From: Microcaldota archaeon
GTDB lineage: Archaea > Micrarchaeota > Micrarchaeia > Micrarchaeales > CABMGC01
Direction of reading: 5' to 3'
Length of the DNA stretch: 55,690 nucleotides
NCBI GenBank assembly: GCA_021851065.1
Contig: JAJZJQ010000008.1
Coordinates: forward strand, 1-55,690
Position numbers and translations under genes: made by a program. The notes under the pieces are model-generated. The model saw only the letters and a program-made list of their open reading frames with translations, was not told the origin of the DNA and did not search any database. This document shows positions 8,508-17,039 of this stretch, in pieces (positions within the stretch are counted from its first letter, which is position 1; every line of letters starts with the position of its first letter).

Positions 8508-10037
8508 ATGATGATGTCCATATCGACTGAGGACAAATGGTGCAATTGCGTGGAGATAAGTAGAGGCGGCAGCTTTGGCTTGTATTTGATAACCGCGTTA
8601 CTTGCTCTAGTGATTGCATGCTCCGTAGCCATAACCCAGCCATACATAAGCGATACCGACGCATCGACATACATAATAATGCCCCTGCTCATGCTTCCCG
8701 TATCCGCTCTTTTCATGCTAAAGAGATCCTCATCCCTAAGGCCTGCGCCAGGACCGCGAAGCATTGCACTTGGGATAGCCATATTCATACTGCTAATCGC
8801 CCTGAGCCTTGACCTGAGAGCCTGGCTAGGCCCTGCATTTTTCAGCTACAGGGTGGATACGCTCCTGCTGCCTCTTGCCGTTCTTTCACTTGCGGTTCTG
8901 ATCTACGGCTACAGAAATCTTAGGGCATTTGCATGGCTTGCAGTGTACGCGGCATTCGCCTCCCCTGTCATTCTGCTTCCGTTGATCAACTCGAACCTTG
9001 GGTTCGCATCGCTCAACACTCTTGCAGTTTACTATCCTGCCAAGCTGGCGCTTCCAAACCTCAGTTTCTCCGCACCAATAACGTTGCGGCTTGGCATCAA
9101 CAACGTGGCCATAGGAAACAGCTGCATTGGCATAGGCGCTCTTATAGGGCTTGTAATGCTTCTTATCCCAGTGGCATATCTTCTAGACGGCAGTATGCGC
9201 AGCAAGGTTCTGTGGGTGGCCATCGGCGCTGCGCTTCTGATCGCGCTCAACTACCTGCGCCTGCTGGCAATAGCCTTCGCATGGTTCTTCTACGGCCCCA
9301 GCAACTCCATACTGGGCGTGCACTCTGTAGCAGGACAGATCATTTTCTACCTGACCATAATCGTAACTCTGCTGCTTGCGCGCTGGGTCGGGCTTTCATA
9401 TCCAAGATCCAGGCCGTCAAGGCAGCGCAGCAGGTATGGTTCTGCCGGCGTAGCTGCTGCTGTGGCATTCTCCATAGTCTACTTTGCGCTGACGCTAAGC
9501 TACCTTAGCGCATCTTCAGTACCTCTGCAGTCTCTGGGTCAGAATCCTGACTTCACGTGGGGCTCTGCTCCGCAGTTGCACTCTTCGTATATATCCTTCA
9601 ATGGGGCAGTTTATGCGGCAATGGGCATGGGTAACAGGAGCATCGCCCTTGTGCTTGAGAACGCTACGGGTCCAGGCAGCTCTGCCATAGCGCTATTTGC
9701 AGACAAAAACAGCACTGCAGAAAGAGACTTCGCCAAGAACGCATCGTCCGCATGGCAATGGAAGGAATACCTTAACGGCCCATACACTGCATACCTCTAC
9801 CGCGCGCAGAACAATACTGTGGTGTACCATTCCACGGTGCCATACCGCTCAGGCGCAGAAACTTATCTGGTAGACATGTATGTCATAGGCATAACTGCGC
9901 AGGGCGGCAGCGGGACTTGCATAAGCCCATATGGCTACTTCTACGATCTGCTTGCCAACCTGGCGCAGCTCAATACCAATACATTCAATGGCCGCGTGGA
10001 TAGCAGTTACTGTTTTATCAAGAATGTGGTTTCATGA
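8508..10037 (+). CDS. Exosortase/archaeosortase-family transpeptidase-like membrane protein
   Basis: The 509-residue protein has about eight to ten membrane helices in residues 15-320, then an extracytoplasmic domain of about 190 residues. The exosortase/archaeosortase catalytic triad can be traced: Cys206 in IGNSCIGIGAL, Arg251 in NYLRLLAI, and His272 in VHSVAGQIIF. These enzymes cut a C-terminal tripartite signal (short motif, membrane helix, basic cluster) of surface proteins and attach them to a lipid or glycan. The soluble C-terminal domain resembles, by position only, the EpsI-type domain joined to some exosortases. Three consecutive ATGs (8508, 8511, 8514) leave the exact start open. 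Its last four bases overlap the Nudix-UDG start. The divergent giant surface protein ends in helix plus Arg/Lys tail and is a natural candidate substrate, but no known motif such as PGF is seen there. Confidence 0.78.
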   Translation: MMMSISTEDKWCNCVEISRGGSFGLYLITALLALVIACSVAITQPYISDTDASTYIIMPLLMLPVSALFMLKRSSSLRPAPGPRSIALGIAIFILLIALSLDLRAWLGPAFFSYRVDTLLLPLAVLSLAVLIYGYRNLRAFAWLAVYAAFASPVILLPLINSNLGFASLNTLAVYYPAKLALPNLSFSAPITLRLGINNVAIGNSCIGIGALIGLVMLLIPVAYLLDGSMRSKVLWVAIGAALLIALNYLRLLAIAFAWFFYGPSNSILGVHSVAGQIIFYLTIIVTLLLARWVGLSYPRSRPSRQRSRYGSAGVAAAVAFSIVYFALTLSYLSASSVPLQSLGQNPDFTWGSAPQLHSSYISFNGAVYAAMGMGNRSIALVLENATGPGSSAIALFADKNSTAERDFAKNASSAWQWKEYLNGPYTAYLYRAQNNTVVYHSTVPYRSGAETYLVDMYVIGITAQGGSGTCISPYGYFYDLLANLAQLNTNTFNGRVDSSYCFIKNVVS

Positions 10038-11032
10038 CAAGCTTCGAACACTCAGCAGGCGCATTCGTATTCCGCAAAGATGGGCAGCGTACAATGTTCC
10101 TTCTGCTAAAGAGGAAAAGCAGGGCGCGCAAGGACGCAAGCGAGTATGATCTTCCAAAGGGCCACATAGAGAAGGGAGAGAGCGCAATTGAGGCTGCCAG
10201 AAGGGAGATACTGGAGGAAACAGGTATAAAGCCGCAGTTCATACCATTCTTCTCTGAAAGCACGCATTACTTCTTCTTCAGCGGCGGCCAGCGCATCTCC
10301 AAGGGCGTCAAGTTCTTCCTTGCCCAGACCGGCTCTTCATCCGTCACCATATCCGATGAGCATTCTGGATATGAGTGGGCGGAATGCGATGACGCCATCC
10401 GGAAGCTCAAGTTCAAGGACCTTGCAAGGATAATATCCAAAGCGAAATCGTACATCGGGAGGATGGATGCAATGAAAGCGCTTAATGCCCAGTATGCAGC
10501 TATGCCTGCCAAGGTGCCTGGCTGGGGGCTCAGCACAAGGCTTGTGCCTGGCGAAGGAAGGCTGGATGCGGAAGTGATGCTGCTAGGCCAGGCGCCAGGC
10601 GCCAACGAGGACCAGAGGCTTAGGCCGTTTGTGGGAAGAAGCGGCATGCTGCTCGACTCGGTGCTCAGGAAAGTGCGCATCAACAGATCAGGCACATACA
10701 TAACCAGCGTAGTCCAGTTCTTTCCTCCGCAGAACAGGCTTCCGGACGAGCGCGAAGTCGATCTGTGCAGGCCTTTTCTTGATAGGCAGATAGGTATAGT
10801 CCGTCCAAACTATATGGTCCTCATGGGAAATCTGGCATCGTCCGCAATGCTGGGCAGGGGCGAAGTCGAGAAGAACCACGGATCAATAGTCGAAAAGGAC
10901 GGCACAAAGTACATGGTGACGTTCCATCCTGCAGCTGCGCTGCGCTTTAGGGACAAACATCGGCTCATGATAGAAGACTTCAGGAAGTTCTCCGCCCAGA
11001 TAAAAAAAGCCCCAATTAGGGAAAATATATAA
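10034..11032 (+). CDS. Fusion: Nudix hydrolase + family 4-type uracil-DNA glycosylase
   Basis: Residues 1-140 form a Nudix domain with an intact Nudix box at 43-65 (G43, E49, R57-E58, E61-E62, G64), the Mg-binding site used to hydrolyse nucleoside diphosphate derivatives. Residues about 150-330 form a family 4-type uracil-DNA glycosylase: LGQAPGANED followed by RPFVGRSGMLLD (motif A), TSVVQFFPPQNR, and the HPAAALR motif C. Family 4 enzymes carry a 4Fe-4S cluster held by four Cys; here only the Cys in DLCRPFL remains, the N-terminal CxxC is replaced by MPAKVPGWGL and the VVKCRPP Cys by Phe. Motif A also has Gln where Glu is usual. The fusion joins nucleotide-pool cleaning with uracil removal; activity of the second half is uncertain. 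The start overlaps the archaeosortase stop (ATGA). Confidence 0.85.
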   Translation: MTSFEHSAGAFVFRKDGQRTMFLLLKRKSRARKDASEYDLPKGHIEKGESAIEAARREILEETGIKPQFIPFFSESTHYFFFSGGQRISKGVKFFLAQTGSSSVTISDEHSGYEWAECDDAIRKLKFKDLARIISKAKSYIGRMDAMKALNAQYAAMPAKVPGWGLSTRLVPGEGRLDAEVMLLGQAPGANEDQRLRPFVGRSGMLLDSVLRKVRINRSGTYITSVVQFFPPQNRLPDEREVDLCRPFLDRQIGIVRPNYMVLMGNLASSAMLGRGEVEKNHGSIVEKDGTKYMVTFHPAAALRFRDKHRLMIEDFRKFSAQIKKAPIRENI

Positions 11033-11058
11033 CCCTTGCAAACAATCAATCACTCAAG

Positions 11059-11133
11059 GGGCCCGTAGCTCAGTTTGGTTAGAGCGCTTCTCTGATAAGG
11101 AAGAGGCCATGAGTTCAAATCTCATCGGGCCCA
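11059..11133 (+). tRNA. tRNA-Ile (anticodon GAT)
   Basis: A full cloverleaf folds: acceptor GGGCCCG/CGGGCCC, D-stem GCTC/GAGC with a normal GG-containing loop, anticodon arm CTTCT-CTGATAA-GGAAG (closing T·G pair), T-arm ATGAG-TTCAAAT-CTCAT, and discriminator A at 11133. There is no intron and no encoded CCA, consistent with the CCA-adding enzyme gene at 45169. Confidence 0.95.
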
Positions 11134-11239
11134 TGCCAGCTTTGGGCGTGTTCATCACCTGCGAGTCCTTTCGGCTTGTGCAGGGCTCTTACTACGCAGC
11201 CCTCAGCCGGATTTCATACCGGGCTCAGGCAGCACTGAA

Positions 11240-12565
11240 TCACCCGAACTCGCTTATTGTGCTGTCGTATATGTTCTTTAGCGCAGGTATCTTGGATTCT
11301 ACCGAGCAGCTCTTTGCCATCCTCCTGGCGTTCCTACCAAGGCTCTCTGCAAGGCTGCTGTCACGGTACACCTGCCTTATCCTGGAAGCAAGCTCCCTGT
11401 AGTCGCCTGATCTGAACACGAATCCGTTTATATCGTCTATTATAAGCTCGCTGATTCCTGCTCCGGAGCTTACTATGGTGGGCGTGTCGTACAGCCAAGC
11501 CTCGGCAACCACCAGCCCGAATCCCTCTGTCCTGGATGGAAGCACGAATAGGTCTGCCCTTCCGTACACGTCCTTAAGCATCTCAGATGGAAGATAGCCG
11601 GTGAAGATCACCCTGCCGCGCAGTTTCAGCTTGTCTACCAGCTGCTCCAGGCGGCCGCGCCAGCTCTTTCCAATAGAATGGCCCAGGTTAGTCGAAGTGA
11701 ACGAGCCGTTTCCCACAAGCATGAGCTTCACGTCCTTGCGGTCTATCATGGCTATGGCCCTTATCAGATCGTCCTGCGACTTTATGCTGTCCATCCTGGC
11801 CACATTTACCACAAGGAAATCATCGTCTTTGATTGCGTATTGCGAGCAGAGCTGCGCCATGCTCGATCTTGTGGGCTTGTCGAATTGCTTTATGTCTATG
11901 TGGGGGTAAACCTGATAGGCCCTGCCCTTGAATCCCGCGCGTATAAGCCCCTCGAGGTCGCGCTTGGTGCTCACTATTATGGCGTCGTTGCCTTCCATCC
12001 CGTTTATTATGAACTTCCTGATCTTTGGGTTCAGCACCTGCGGAACGAAAGGTATGTGCCACCTGAATACCGTAGGGAAAGCAGGCCCCAGCATGGCTCC
12101 AAGCAGCAGCTGCTGGAAGTCGTGTATCTCGAAGAGATCCGCAGTCTCGCTGTGCTGTAGCATTGTCTTTGCGAGCTTAGAATTGTACCCGAAATAGCCC
12201 ATGTACTCCTCGGCCCCGAATCCTGCAGAGCTTATGTTGTGCACATTGTTCCATACTTCTTGCTTGAACGCCGTGTACTGCCTGCTGTCTTCCTGGTCAA
12301 GCGAGATGTTCACTACATGTATCCTGCCCGTGAGCTCTATTGTGCGCGGTGCACCAGGATTCAAGGAGAACCACACCGCCCTGGACACTTCGCCAGCCTT
12401 GACAAGGCGGCCAAGCTCGCTTCTCACCATTGGCGATACCCCTCCCACAGTATAGCTATAATCTCCCTCATCAAGGTCTCCAAGGCGCACGTCATCTCCG
12501 CGTACCTTCTTGACGAATCTCACCACAGGCGTCTGAGATACGACCCCAAGTTTTATTCCATCCAT
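11240..12565 (-). CDS. GT4-family glycosyltransferase
   Basis: The 441-residue protein has the two-domain GT-B layout. The C-terminal donor domain (about 215-440) holds the strand VVNVARMDSIKSQDDLIRA, the VIFTGYLPSEMLKDVYGRADLFVLPSRTEGFG-type block and the E-x7-E motif (EGFGLVVAE) typical of GT4 retaining transferases. The N-terminal domain has HDFQQLLLG and RWHIPF segments that recall trehalose glycosyltransferring synthase (TreT), so a nucleotide-sugar transferase acting on a small sugar or on a glycan is possible. There is no membrane segment; the enzyme is cytosolic or peripheral. It stands alone on the minus strand between tRNA-Ile and the AMMECR1 gene. The acceptor cannot be told from sequence. 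Confidence 0.82.
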   Translation of the reverse strand: MDGIKLGVVSQTPVVRFVKKVRGDDVRLGDLDEGDYSYTVGGVSPMVRSELGRLVKAGEVSRAVWFSLNPGAPRTIELTGRIHVVNISLDQEDSRQYTAFKQEVWNNVHNISSAGFGAEEYMGYFGYNSKLAKTMLQHSETADLFEIHDFQQLLLGAMLGPAFPTVFRWHIPFVPQVLNPKIRKFIINGMEGNDAIIVSTKRDLEGLIRAGFKGRAYQVYPHIDIKQFDKPTRSSMAQLCSQYAIKDDDFLVVNVARMDSIKSQDDLIRAIAMIDRKDVKLMLVGNGSFTSTNLGHSIGKSWRGRLEQLVDKLKLRGRVIFTGYLPSEMLKDVYGRADLFVLPSRTEGFGLVVAEAWLYDTPTIVSSGAGISELIIDDINGFVFRSGDYRELASRIRQVYRDSSLAESLGRNARRMAKSCSVESKIPALKNIYDSTISEFG

Positions 12566-12731
12566 CTTAATCGCCCTTGTCTGCTAATGGCTGCGGGCAG
12601 AAGTAAGACCGCAACAGGCTTACGGGCAAACAGCCGCAATCCCCAATTCTCTATGCTGCGTCAAGGTAATATATGTTTCTGTCATCTCTGGCCATGGTGC
12701 CATAAGCACGCATCTGGCAGAGCGAGTAAAA

Positions 12732-12741
12732 GATATATATT
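12732..12741 (+). promoter_or_regulatory. TATA box of AMMECR1/polymerase IV genes
   Basis: GATATATATT lies about 30-38 bases before the ATG at 12771 and is the only strong TATA-like run in the intergenic space; the two downstream genes probably share it. Confidence 0.45.
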
Positions 12742-12770
12742 CTAGCTGCAGCCATGTTTGATGGGTTGAA

Positions 12771-13373
12771 ATGGCGTATTCGGCGCTTGACGGGGAGATG
12801 CTAGTGAGCGCTGCAAGGCATTCGCTGGAGCTCTACCTCAGGTCCCCGGGATTTGATGGCAAGGCTGTTGAGCGCATGCTTGAAGGATATACTGAGCGCA
12901 GGGGCGTATTCGTTACCATATCCCATTATCCAACAATGACAGTGCGCGGTATAGCCGGCTTTCCAGACGAGCGCCAGCTTGGCAAGCAGATCGTTGCAGC
13001 AACAATAGAAGCTGCGACTGCCAACAGGAAACTGGTTCCAGTATCTCATCTGGAGCTAGGGGACTGCATAGTCGGAGTGGGCATAATCTCTTCCACAACG
13101 CGCATGAAGGAGCGTACCTGGAAGGGCAGGCTCAACGCCTTCGCAGCAACCAAGGAAGGCATACTTGTACGCTATGGCATGAACAGCGGAATGATGCTTC
13201 CACGGGTAGCGCTTGAGGGCGGCCTAACGAAGAAGGAAGCCCTAGAGCACATCTGCTATGAGGCCGGCCTGCACAAGGACAGCTGGAGAAGGCCGGAGAT
13301 AGATCTGTACAAGTTCTCGGCGCAGGTATTCAGGGAGGAGGAGCCCATGGGGCGCATCAGCGAACTGCGCTGA
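12771..13373 (+). CDS. AMMECR1-domain protein
   Basis: The 200-residue protein covers the whole AMMECR1 domain: GVFVTISHYPTMTVRGIAGF (normally LRGCIG; the Cys is absent here), the helix QLGKQIVAATIEAATANRK, a GDCIVGVGIISSTTRM strand pair, EGILVRYGMNSGMMLPRVALEGG, and the terminal AGLHKDSWRRPEIDLYKFSAQVF. AMMECR1 proteins occur across archaea and eukaryotes, are cytosolic and have no settled biochemical role; some are found fused to or near MEMO and radical-SAM genes. The gene is followed 31 bases later by DNA polymerase IV in the same direction. Loss of the central Cys suggests that, in this lineage, it is not catalytic. Confidence 0.88.
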   Translation: MAYSALDGEMLVSAARHSLELYLRSPGFDGKAVERMLEGYTERRGVFVTISHYPTMTVRGIAGFPDERQLGKQIVAATIEAATANRKLVPVSHLELGDCIVGVGIISSTTRMKERTWKGRLNAFAATKEGILVRYGMNSGMMLPRVALEGGLTKKEALEHICYEAGLHKDSWRRPEIDLYKFSAQVFREEEPMGRISELR

Positions 13374-13404
13374 AGGCGAGCTCCATGTTCATCGCGGCGG
13401 TTTA

Positions 13405-14475
13405 ATGCGCATAATAATGCTGGTCGACATGGATTACTTCTATGTGGCCTGCGAGGAGCTCAGGCATCCGCAGATCCGCGGCGTGCCTGCCATAGTGGGC
13501 TCGGATCCAAAGGAAGGCAGGGGCCGCGGAGTGGTGATGACGTGCAACTACAAGGCCAGGGAACTCGGGATACACAGCGCAATGCCCATATCCGCTGCCT
13601 ACAGGCTCAAACCTGATGCAGTCTTCCTTGGTGCGGATTTCAGCTACTACGACGAAGTGTCAGCCAAGGTCATGGCAGTACTAAAGCGTTTCTGCAGCAA
13701 GTTCGAGCAGGTCAGCGTAGACGAGGCATTTCTGGACGTCTCTGCGAAGATCTCGGGCTATGGCGATGCGCAGCAGTACGCATCCAAGATGAAGAACGCA
13801 GTGCTTGAAGAGGTAGGCATAAAATGCTCCGTTGGGATTGGGCCAAACAAGCTCATAGCCAAGATGGCATGCTCTCAGGCCAAGCCTGATGGCATAAAAG
13901 TCGTTGGAGAGCAGGATGTGAAGGATTTCCTGCACGGCAAAAAGATAATAGATCTATATGGCGTAGGTGGCAAGACCAGCGAGAAGCTTGCTGCCATGGG
14001 CTACAGGACTGTTGAGCAGCTGTCCAAAGCAAACGCCATGCAGCTGATAGACCGCTTCGGCGCCTTTGGCGGGGAGCTGATAAGATACGCAAATGGCATA
14101 GACGACAGCGAAGTGACCGAAAATTACGGGGCTAAGTCTATAAGCAGGGAGTTCACGTTCGAGAAGAATACCGATGACGCAAACCAGATAAAGGATGCGA
14201 TAAGCAGGCTGAGCATGCAGGTTGGGGCAGAGGCTGAGAAGGGACAGGAGTACTTCAAGACCGTTACGGTAAAGCTAAGGTACTACGACTTCACGGAGCA
14301 TCTGCACAGCAGAAGCATACGCATGACCGGCGACCCAAAGACCCTGGCACACACTGCAATATCTCTATACGAATCCAGCGCCAACAAAAGCAAGAAGGTG
14401 CGCAAGCTGGGCGTTAGGGTATCAAATCTTGTAAGCAGGAAGGGGCAGAAAAGGATAACCCAGCTGCTATTTTGA
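13405..14475 (+). CDS. dinB: Y-family DNA polymerase IV (Dpo4/DinB)
   Basis: This is a translesion polymerase that copies damaged templates. All parts are visible: N-terminal LVDMDYFYVACEE with the first metal-binding Asp residues (D8, D10) and the Tyr13 steric gate, RGVVMTCNYKARELGI, the SVDEAFLDVS active-site block, SVGIGPNKLIAKMAC, thumb helix-hairpin-helix LYGVGGKTSEKLAAMG, and a little-finger domain (about 235-345). The last residues, QKRITQLLF, form a PIP box that would bind the PCNA clamp. The length of 356 is usual for archaeal Dpo4. The gene runs 9 bases into the convergent thioredoxin reductase gene. Confidence 0.95.
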   Translation: MRIIMLVDMDYFYVACEELRHPQIRGVPAIVGSDPKEGRGRGVVMTCNYKARELGIHSAMPISAAYRLKPDAVFLGADFSYYDEVSAKVMAVLKRFCSKFEQVSVDEAFLDVSAKISGYGDAQQYASKMKNAVLEEVGIKCSVGIGPNKLIAKMACSQAKPDGIKVVGEQDVKDFLHGKKIIDLYGVGGKTSEKLAAMGYRTVEQLSKANAMQLIDRFGAFGGELIRYANGIDDSEVTENYGAKSISREFTFEKNTDDANQIKDAISRLSMQVGAEAEKGQEYFKTVTVKLRYYDFTEHLHSRSIRMTGDPKTLAHTAISLYESSANKSKKVRKLGVRVSNLVSRKGQKRITQLLF

Positions 14476-15411
14476 AGCCTGGTATCCTTGATTCGACAGG
14501 TATTCGCGTGCAGCAAGCGCAGCTTTCACCCCGCTCCCCACTGCAGTGGCAGCCTGCCTGAATACGTGGTCTGCAACGTCCCCTGCAACAAAAACGCCAT
14601 CTATGTCTGTGAATACCTCGTTGCTTGGGATTATGTAGCCGTTATCATCGAGCTTGATCTTGCCCTTGAACGGCACGCTGTTTGGGGCATAGCCAATAGC
14701 TATGAATACCCCATCCGTAGCAATATCCGCTGTCTCACCGCTGGACATGTTCCTTGTCCTTATTGCATTCACCTTAGCTTCGCCCTTTATCTCCTCAACC
14801 ACAGTGTTCCACACTACCTTTATCTTGGGGTTTGACAGGACGCGTTCCTGCATTATCTTGCTTGCCCTGAATGCATCCCTCCTGTGTATCACAGTAACCT
14901 GCGTAGCAAAACGGGTTAGGAACAGGGCATCTTCCATCGCAGTGTCACCGCCGCCAACAAGCACCACCTTCTTGCCTTTGTAGAATGGCCCATCGCACGT
15001 TCCGCACGTCGACACCCCCCTGCCTACGAACTTCTTTTCCGACTCAAGCCCAAGCATCTTGGGATTAGCCCCTGTTGCTATTATGATGCATGCGGCTTCG
15101 TACTGCACGCCTCCTGCAACTATCCTGTACGGCCTGGATCCGAAATCCACCTCTGTCACGTCTTCCTGCACGAACCGAGCACCGAACTTCTCCGCCTGCC
15201 TCCTCATCCTCTCCACCAGCTCGGGTCCATCGATTCCGTCTGGAAAGCCAGGATAGTTCTCAACCATGGTGGTAGTCGTAAGCTGCCCGCCCGGATTGTA
15301 GCCTGCTATCACAAGGGGATCGAATCCCTCCCTGGACGCATATATGGCTGCAGACAGGCCTGCCGGGCCACCTCCAAGTATAACTAGTTTCTCAGCTACC
15401 AAACAAATCAC
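14467..15411 (-). CDS. trxB: Thioredoxin reductase-like flavoprotein
   Basis: The 314-residue protein is a complete low-molecular-weight thioredoxin reductase: FAD-binding GGGPAGLSAAIYA near residue 13, the redox pair CGTC in STCGTCDGPFY (CxxC usually CATC), the NAD(P)-binding VLVGGGDTAMEDALFL with HRRDAFRAS, where the Arg residues are expected for NADPH, and the C-terminal FVAGDVADHVFRQAATAVGSG. It transfers electrons from NAD(P)H to thioredoxin or a similar small thiol protein in the cytosol. The start is a GTG at 15411, since no ATG fits and a TTTATAAG box lies about 30 bases upstream, implying a leaderless transcript. No thioredoxin gene lies nearby. Confidence 0.93.
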   Translation of the reverse strand: MICLVAEKLVILGGGPAGLSAAIYASREGFDPLVIAGYNPGGQLTTTTMVENYPGFPDGIDGPELVERMRRQAEKFGARFVQEDVTEVDFGSRPYRIVAGGVQYEAACIIIATGANPKMLGLESEKKFVGRGVSTCGTCDGPFYKGKKVVLVGGGDTAMEDALFLTRFATQVTVIHRRDAFRASKIMQERVLSNPKIKVVWNTVVEEIKGEAKVNAIRTRNMSSGETADIATDGVFIAIGYAPNSVPFKGKIKLDDNGYIIPSNEVFTDIDGVFVAGDVADHVFRQAATAVGSGVKAALAAREYLSNQGYQASK

Positions 15412-15437
15412 GGCCGTATTAATTTCGCCTGCTCAGA

Positions 15438-15453
15438 TTTATAAGTCTTTTAT
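15438..15453. promoter_or_regulatory. Divergent TATA boxes, trxB / beta-CASP gene
   Basis: TTTATAAG (15438-15445) reads as a TATA box on the minus strand about 30 bases before the trxB GTG. CTTTTATG (15446-15453) lies about 27 bases before the ATG at 15477 on the plus strand. The two promoters therefore lie side by side within 16 bases. Confidence 0.5.
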
Positions 15454-15476
15454 GGGATTCTCTTAAAGGCGAACAG

Positions 15477-16445
15477 ATGGCACTTAATGTTGGGGATTAC
15501 AGGATATCCCTTGACACCAGGGATCCGCAGGCCAACCTCTATTTCGTGTCCCACGCCCATTCCGACCACACTTCAGGGGTAAGAAAGAGCCACAGGATAC
15601 TTTGCAGCGAGATAACAAGGGACCTGGTGGAGCAGAGGGTTAAGTACAGCATAGACCTTGCTCCGCTGCCAAGCGGCGCGAGGATGCTCAACTCAGGCCA
15701 TATGTTCGGCTCAAGGCAGCTACTCCTGGAGCCTGAAAATGGGAGCACAATACTGTATACTGGGGACTACCAGATGCAGAAGTCCCCTGCAGCAGAGGAA
15801 ATAGAGATAAGCCATGCCGACATAGTCATAATGGATTCAACGTATCCGTTCGTCAACGTGACTTTCGACGACCGCGAGGAAGTCATAGCTTCCATACAAA
15901 GCTACATAAGGGACAAGGGCAGGTTTGGCAGCATACTTTTCGGGGCATATGCCATGGGCAAGGCCCAGGAGCTCGTACGCATATGCAATGACATGGGGAT
16001 ATCCCCACTGGTGGATACAGGGGTGGCAAGAATGAACAGGGTGTACTCAAACCACGGCATGAGACTGGACTATACTGTGCGCGACCTTGCTGCTGGCGTC
16101 GGCGAACGCGACTTCTATGAGACTGTGTGGATAGCCAGCACGCACAACATGGAGAAGGTCAAGCAGTATGTGGCAGACCTCAATAACAGGATATTTACCG
16201 CAGTAGCAACAGGCTTTGCAAAGATGATGAGGTTTGGCACTGACGTGCAATTCGCTTTAAGTGACCATGCGGATTTCAGCCAGGCGCTGCAGTACCTGGA
16301 GATATGCGAGCCAAAGTACGTATACACCTGCGGATCCGGTGCGGCGACGTTCGCAAAAAACCTCAAGGCACACGGATACGAAGCCGCTCCTTCAAAACTC
16401 ACTACAAATGTGGCATCGCTGCTTGCAGGCTACTCCAAGAATTAG
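15477..16445 (+). CDS. Metallo-beta-lactamase/beta-CASP nuclease-like protein
   Basis: The 322-residue protein carries the metallo-beta-lactamase metal motifs in order: FVSHAHSDHTSG, LNSGHMFGSRQLLLE, TILYTGDYQ, then a beta-CASP-type insert (about 115-255) with SILFGAYAMGKAQEL, and FALSDHADFSQAL near the end. It resembles the short archaeal group annotated as mRNA 3'-end processing factor or ligase-associated DNA exonuclease. It lacks the N-terminal KH domains of full archaeal CPSF. Substrate (RNA or DNA) is undecided. It is cytosolic and monocistronic: a hairpin terminator-like element follows at 16489-16506. Confidence 0.85.
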   Translation: MALNVGDYRISLDTRDPQANLYFVSHAHSDHTSGVRKSHRILCSEITRDLVEQRVKYSIDLAPLPSGARMLNSGHMFGSRQLLLEPENGSTILYTGDYQMQKSPAAEEIEISHADIVIMDSTYPFVNVTFDDREEVIASIQSYIRDKGRFGSILFGAYAMGKAQELVRICNDMGISPLVDTGVARMNRVYSNHGMRLDYTVRDLAAGVGERDFYETVWIASTHNMEKVKQYVADLNNRIFTAVATGFAKMMRFGTDVQFALSDHADFSQALQYLEICEPKYVYTCGSGAATFAKNLKAHGYEAAPSKLTTNVASLLAGYSKN

Positions 16446-16488
16446 GCATCTGTCACAAACTCCAAAACCCTCATTCACGGAGCATGAT

Positions 16489-16506
16489 GGGCGGCTTTCG
16501 CCGCCC
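16489..16506 (+). terminator. Hairpin after the beta-CASP gene
   Basis: GGGCGGC-TTTC-GCCGCCC forms a perfect 7-bp G/C stem with a 4-base loop 44 bases after the stop codon. A short T-containing run (CTGTTTCT) follows, weaker than a bacterial intrinsic terminator. Confidence 0.5.
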
Positions 16507-16576
16507 CTGTTTCTAGGTGACGCCAACTGTTTGCATTGGCAGTGTTATTTCTCGCATAAACTATATAAATATTTCT

Positions 16577-16610
16577 TTTACTACATAAACGTATAGTAAA
16601 GTATATATAA
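16577..16610 (+). promoter_or_regulatory. TATA box with adjoining 7-bp dyad
   Basis: TTTACTA (16577-16583) and its exact reverse complement TAGTAAA (16594-16600) are separated by 10 bases. They end directly against a strong TATA box, TATATATAA (16602-16610). A dyad touching the TATA box is the usual place for an archaeal repressor or activator. A second TATA-like run, CTATATAAAT, is at 16561-16570. The controlled genes would be the coupled pair at 16689 and 17036. Confidence 0.5.
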
Positions 16611-16688
16611 TTTACCCGAGTAGAATAACTGCGCAAACGCGTTAGCCCGACGCAATAAAAGATGGGCATTCTGTTTCTGGGTGACTTA

Positions 16689-17039
16689 ATGGGAGCTAGA
16701 ACAAAAAACGCGAGAGATAGGAGGAGAACTGGGCTGAGCAGGTCGATCTGGAAGGAGATAGAAAGGGAGTTTCCTGAGAAGCTCGACATCGATGCAGCAG
16801 ACCACATGGTGGGCAGGGTATGCGAGGCAGTCCGCCTTGTGATCGAGGACATGAAGAGCGTGGCAGAGTTCAATCGGTTGGGTTACTGCAAGAGGCACTG
16901 GTACGCTCTCGAGCTGCACATCAGCGACAGGGAGATCGCAGCACAGAATACATTAGAGGGGGCGGAACCTTTCACGCCCCACCTCCCTCCGCTGTCTGCA
17001 TTGGCGCTATGGCAATGGCATAAATTAACCTACGTATGA
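16689..17039 (+). CDS. Unknown basic helical protein (116 aa)
   Basis: I do not recognise this protein. It has a very basic N-terminus (about residues 4-20, RTKNARDRRRTGLSRS), then predicted helices rich in charged residues and the segment FNRLGYCKRHWYALEL. There is no signal peptide or membrane helix, so a cytosolic, perhaps nucleic-acid-binding, protein is plausible. I start at the ATG at 16689 because GGGTGA, a good match to the archaeal 16S anti-Shine-Dalgarno, sits 5 bases upstream; the frame is open to an ATG at 16662 without such a site. Its stop overlaps the next gene's start (ATGA at 17036-17039), so the two are translationally coupled. Control by the 16577-16610 promoter is likely. 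Confidence 0.6.
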   Translation: MGARTKNARDRRRTGLSRSIWKEIEREFPEKLDIDAADHMVGRVCEAVRLVIEDMKSVAEFNRLGYCKRHWYALELHISDREIAAQNTLEGAEPFTPHLPPLSALALWQWHKLTYV

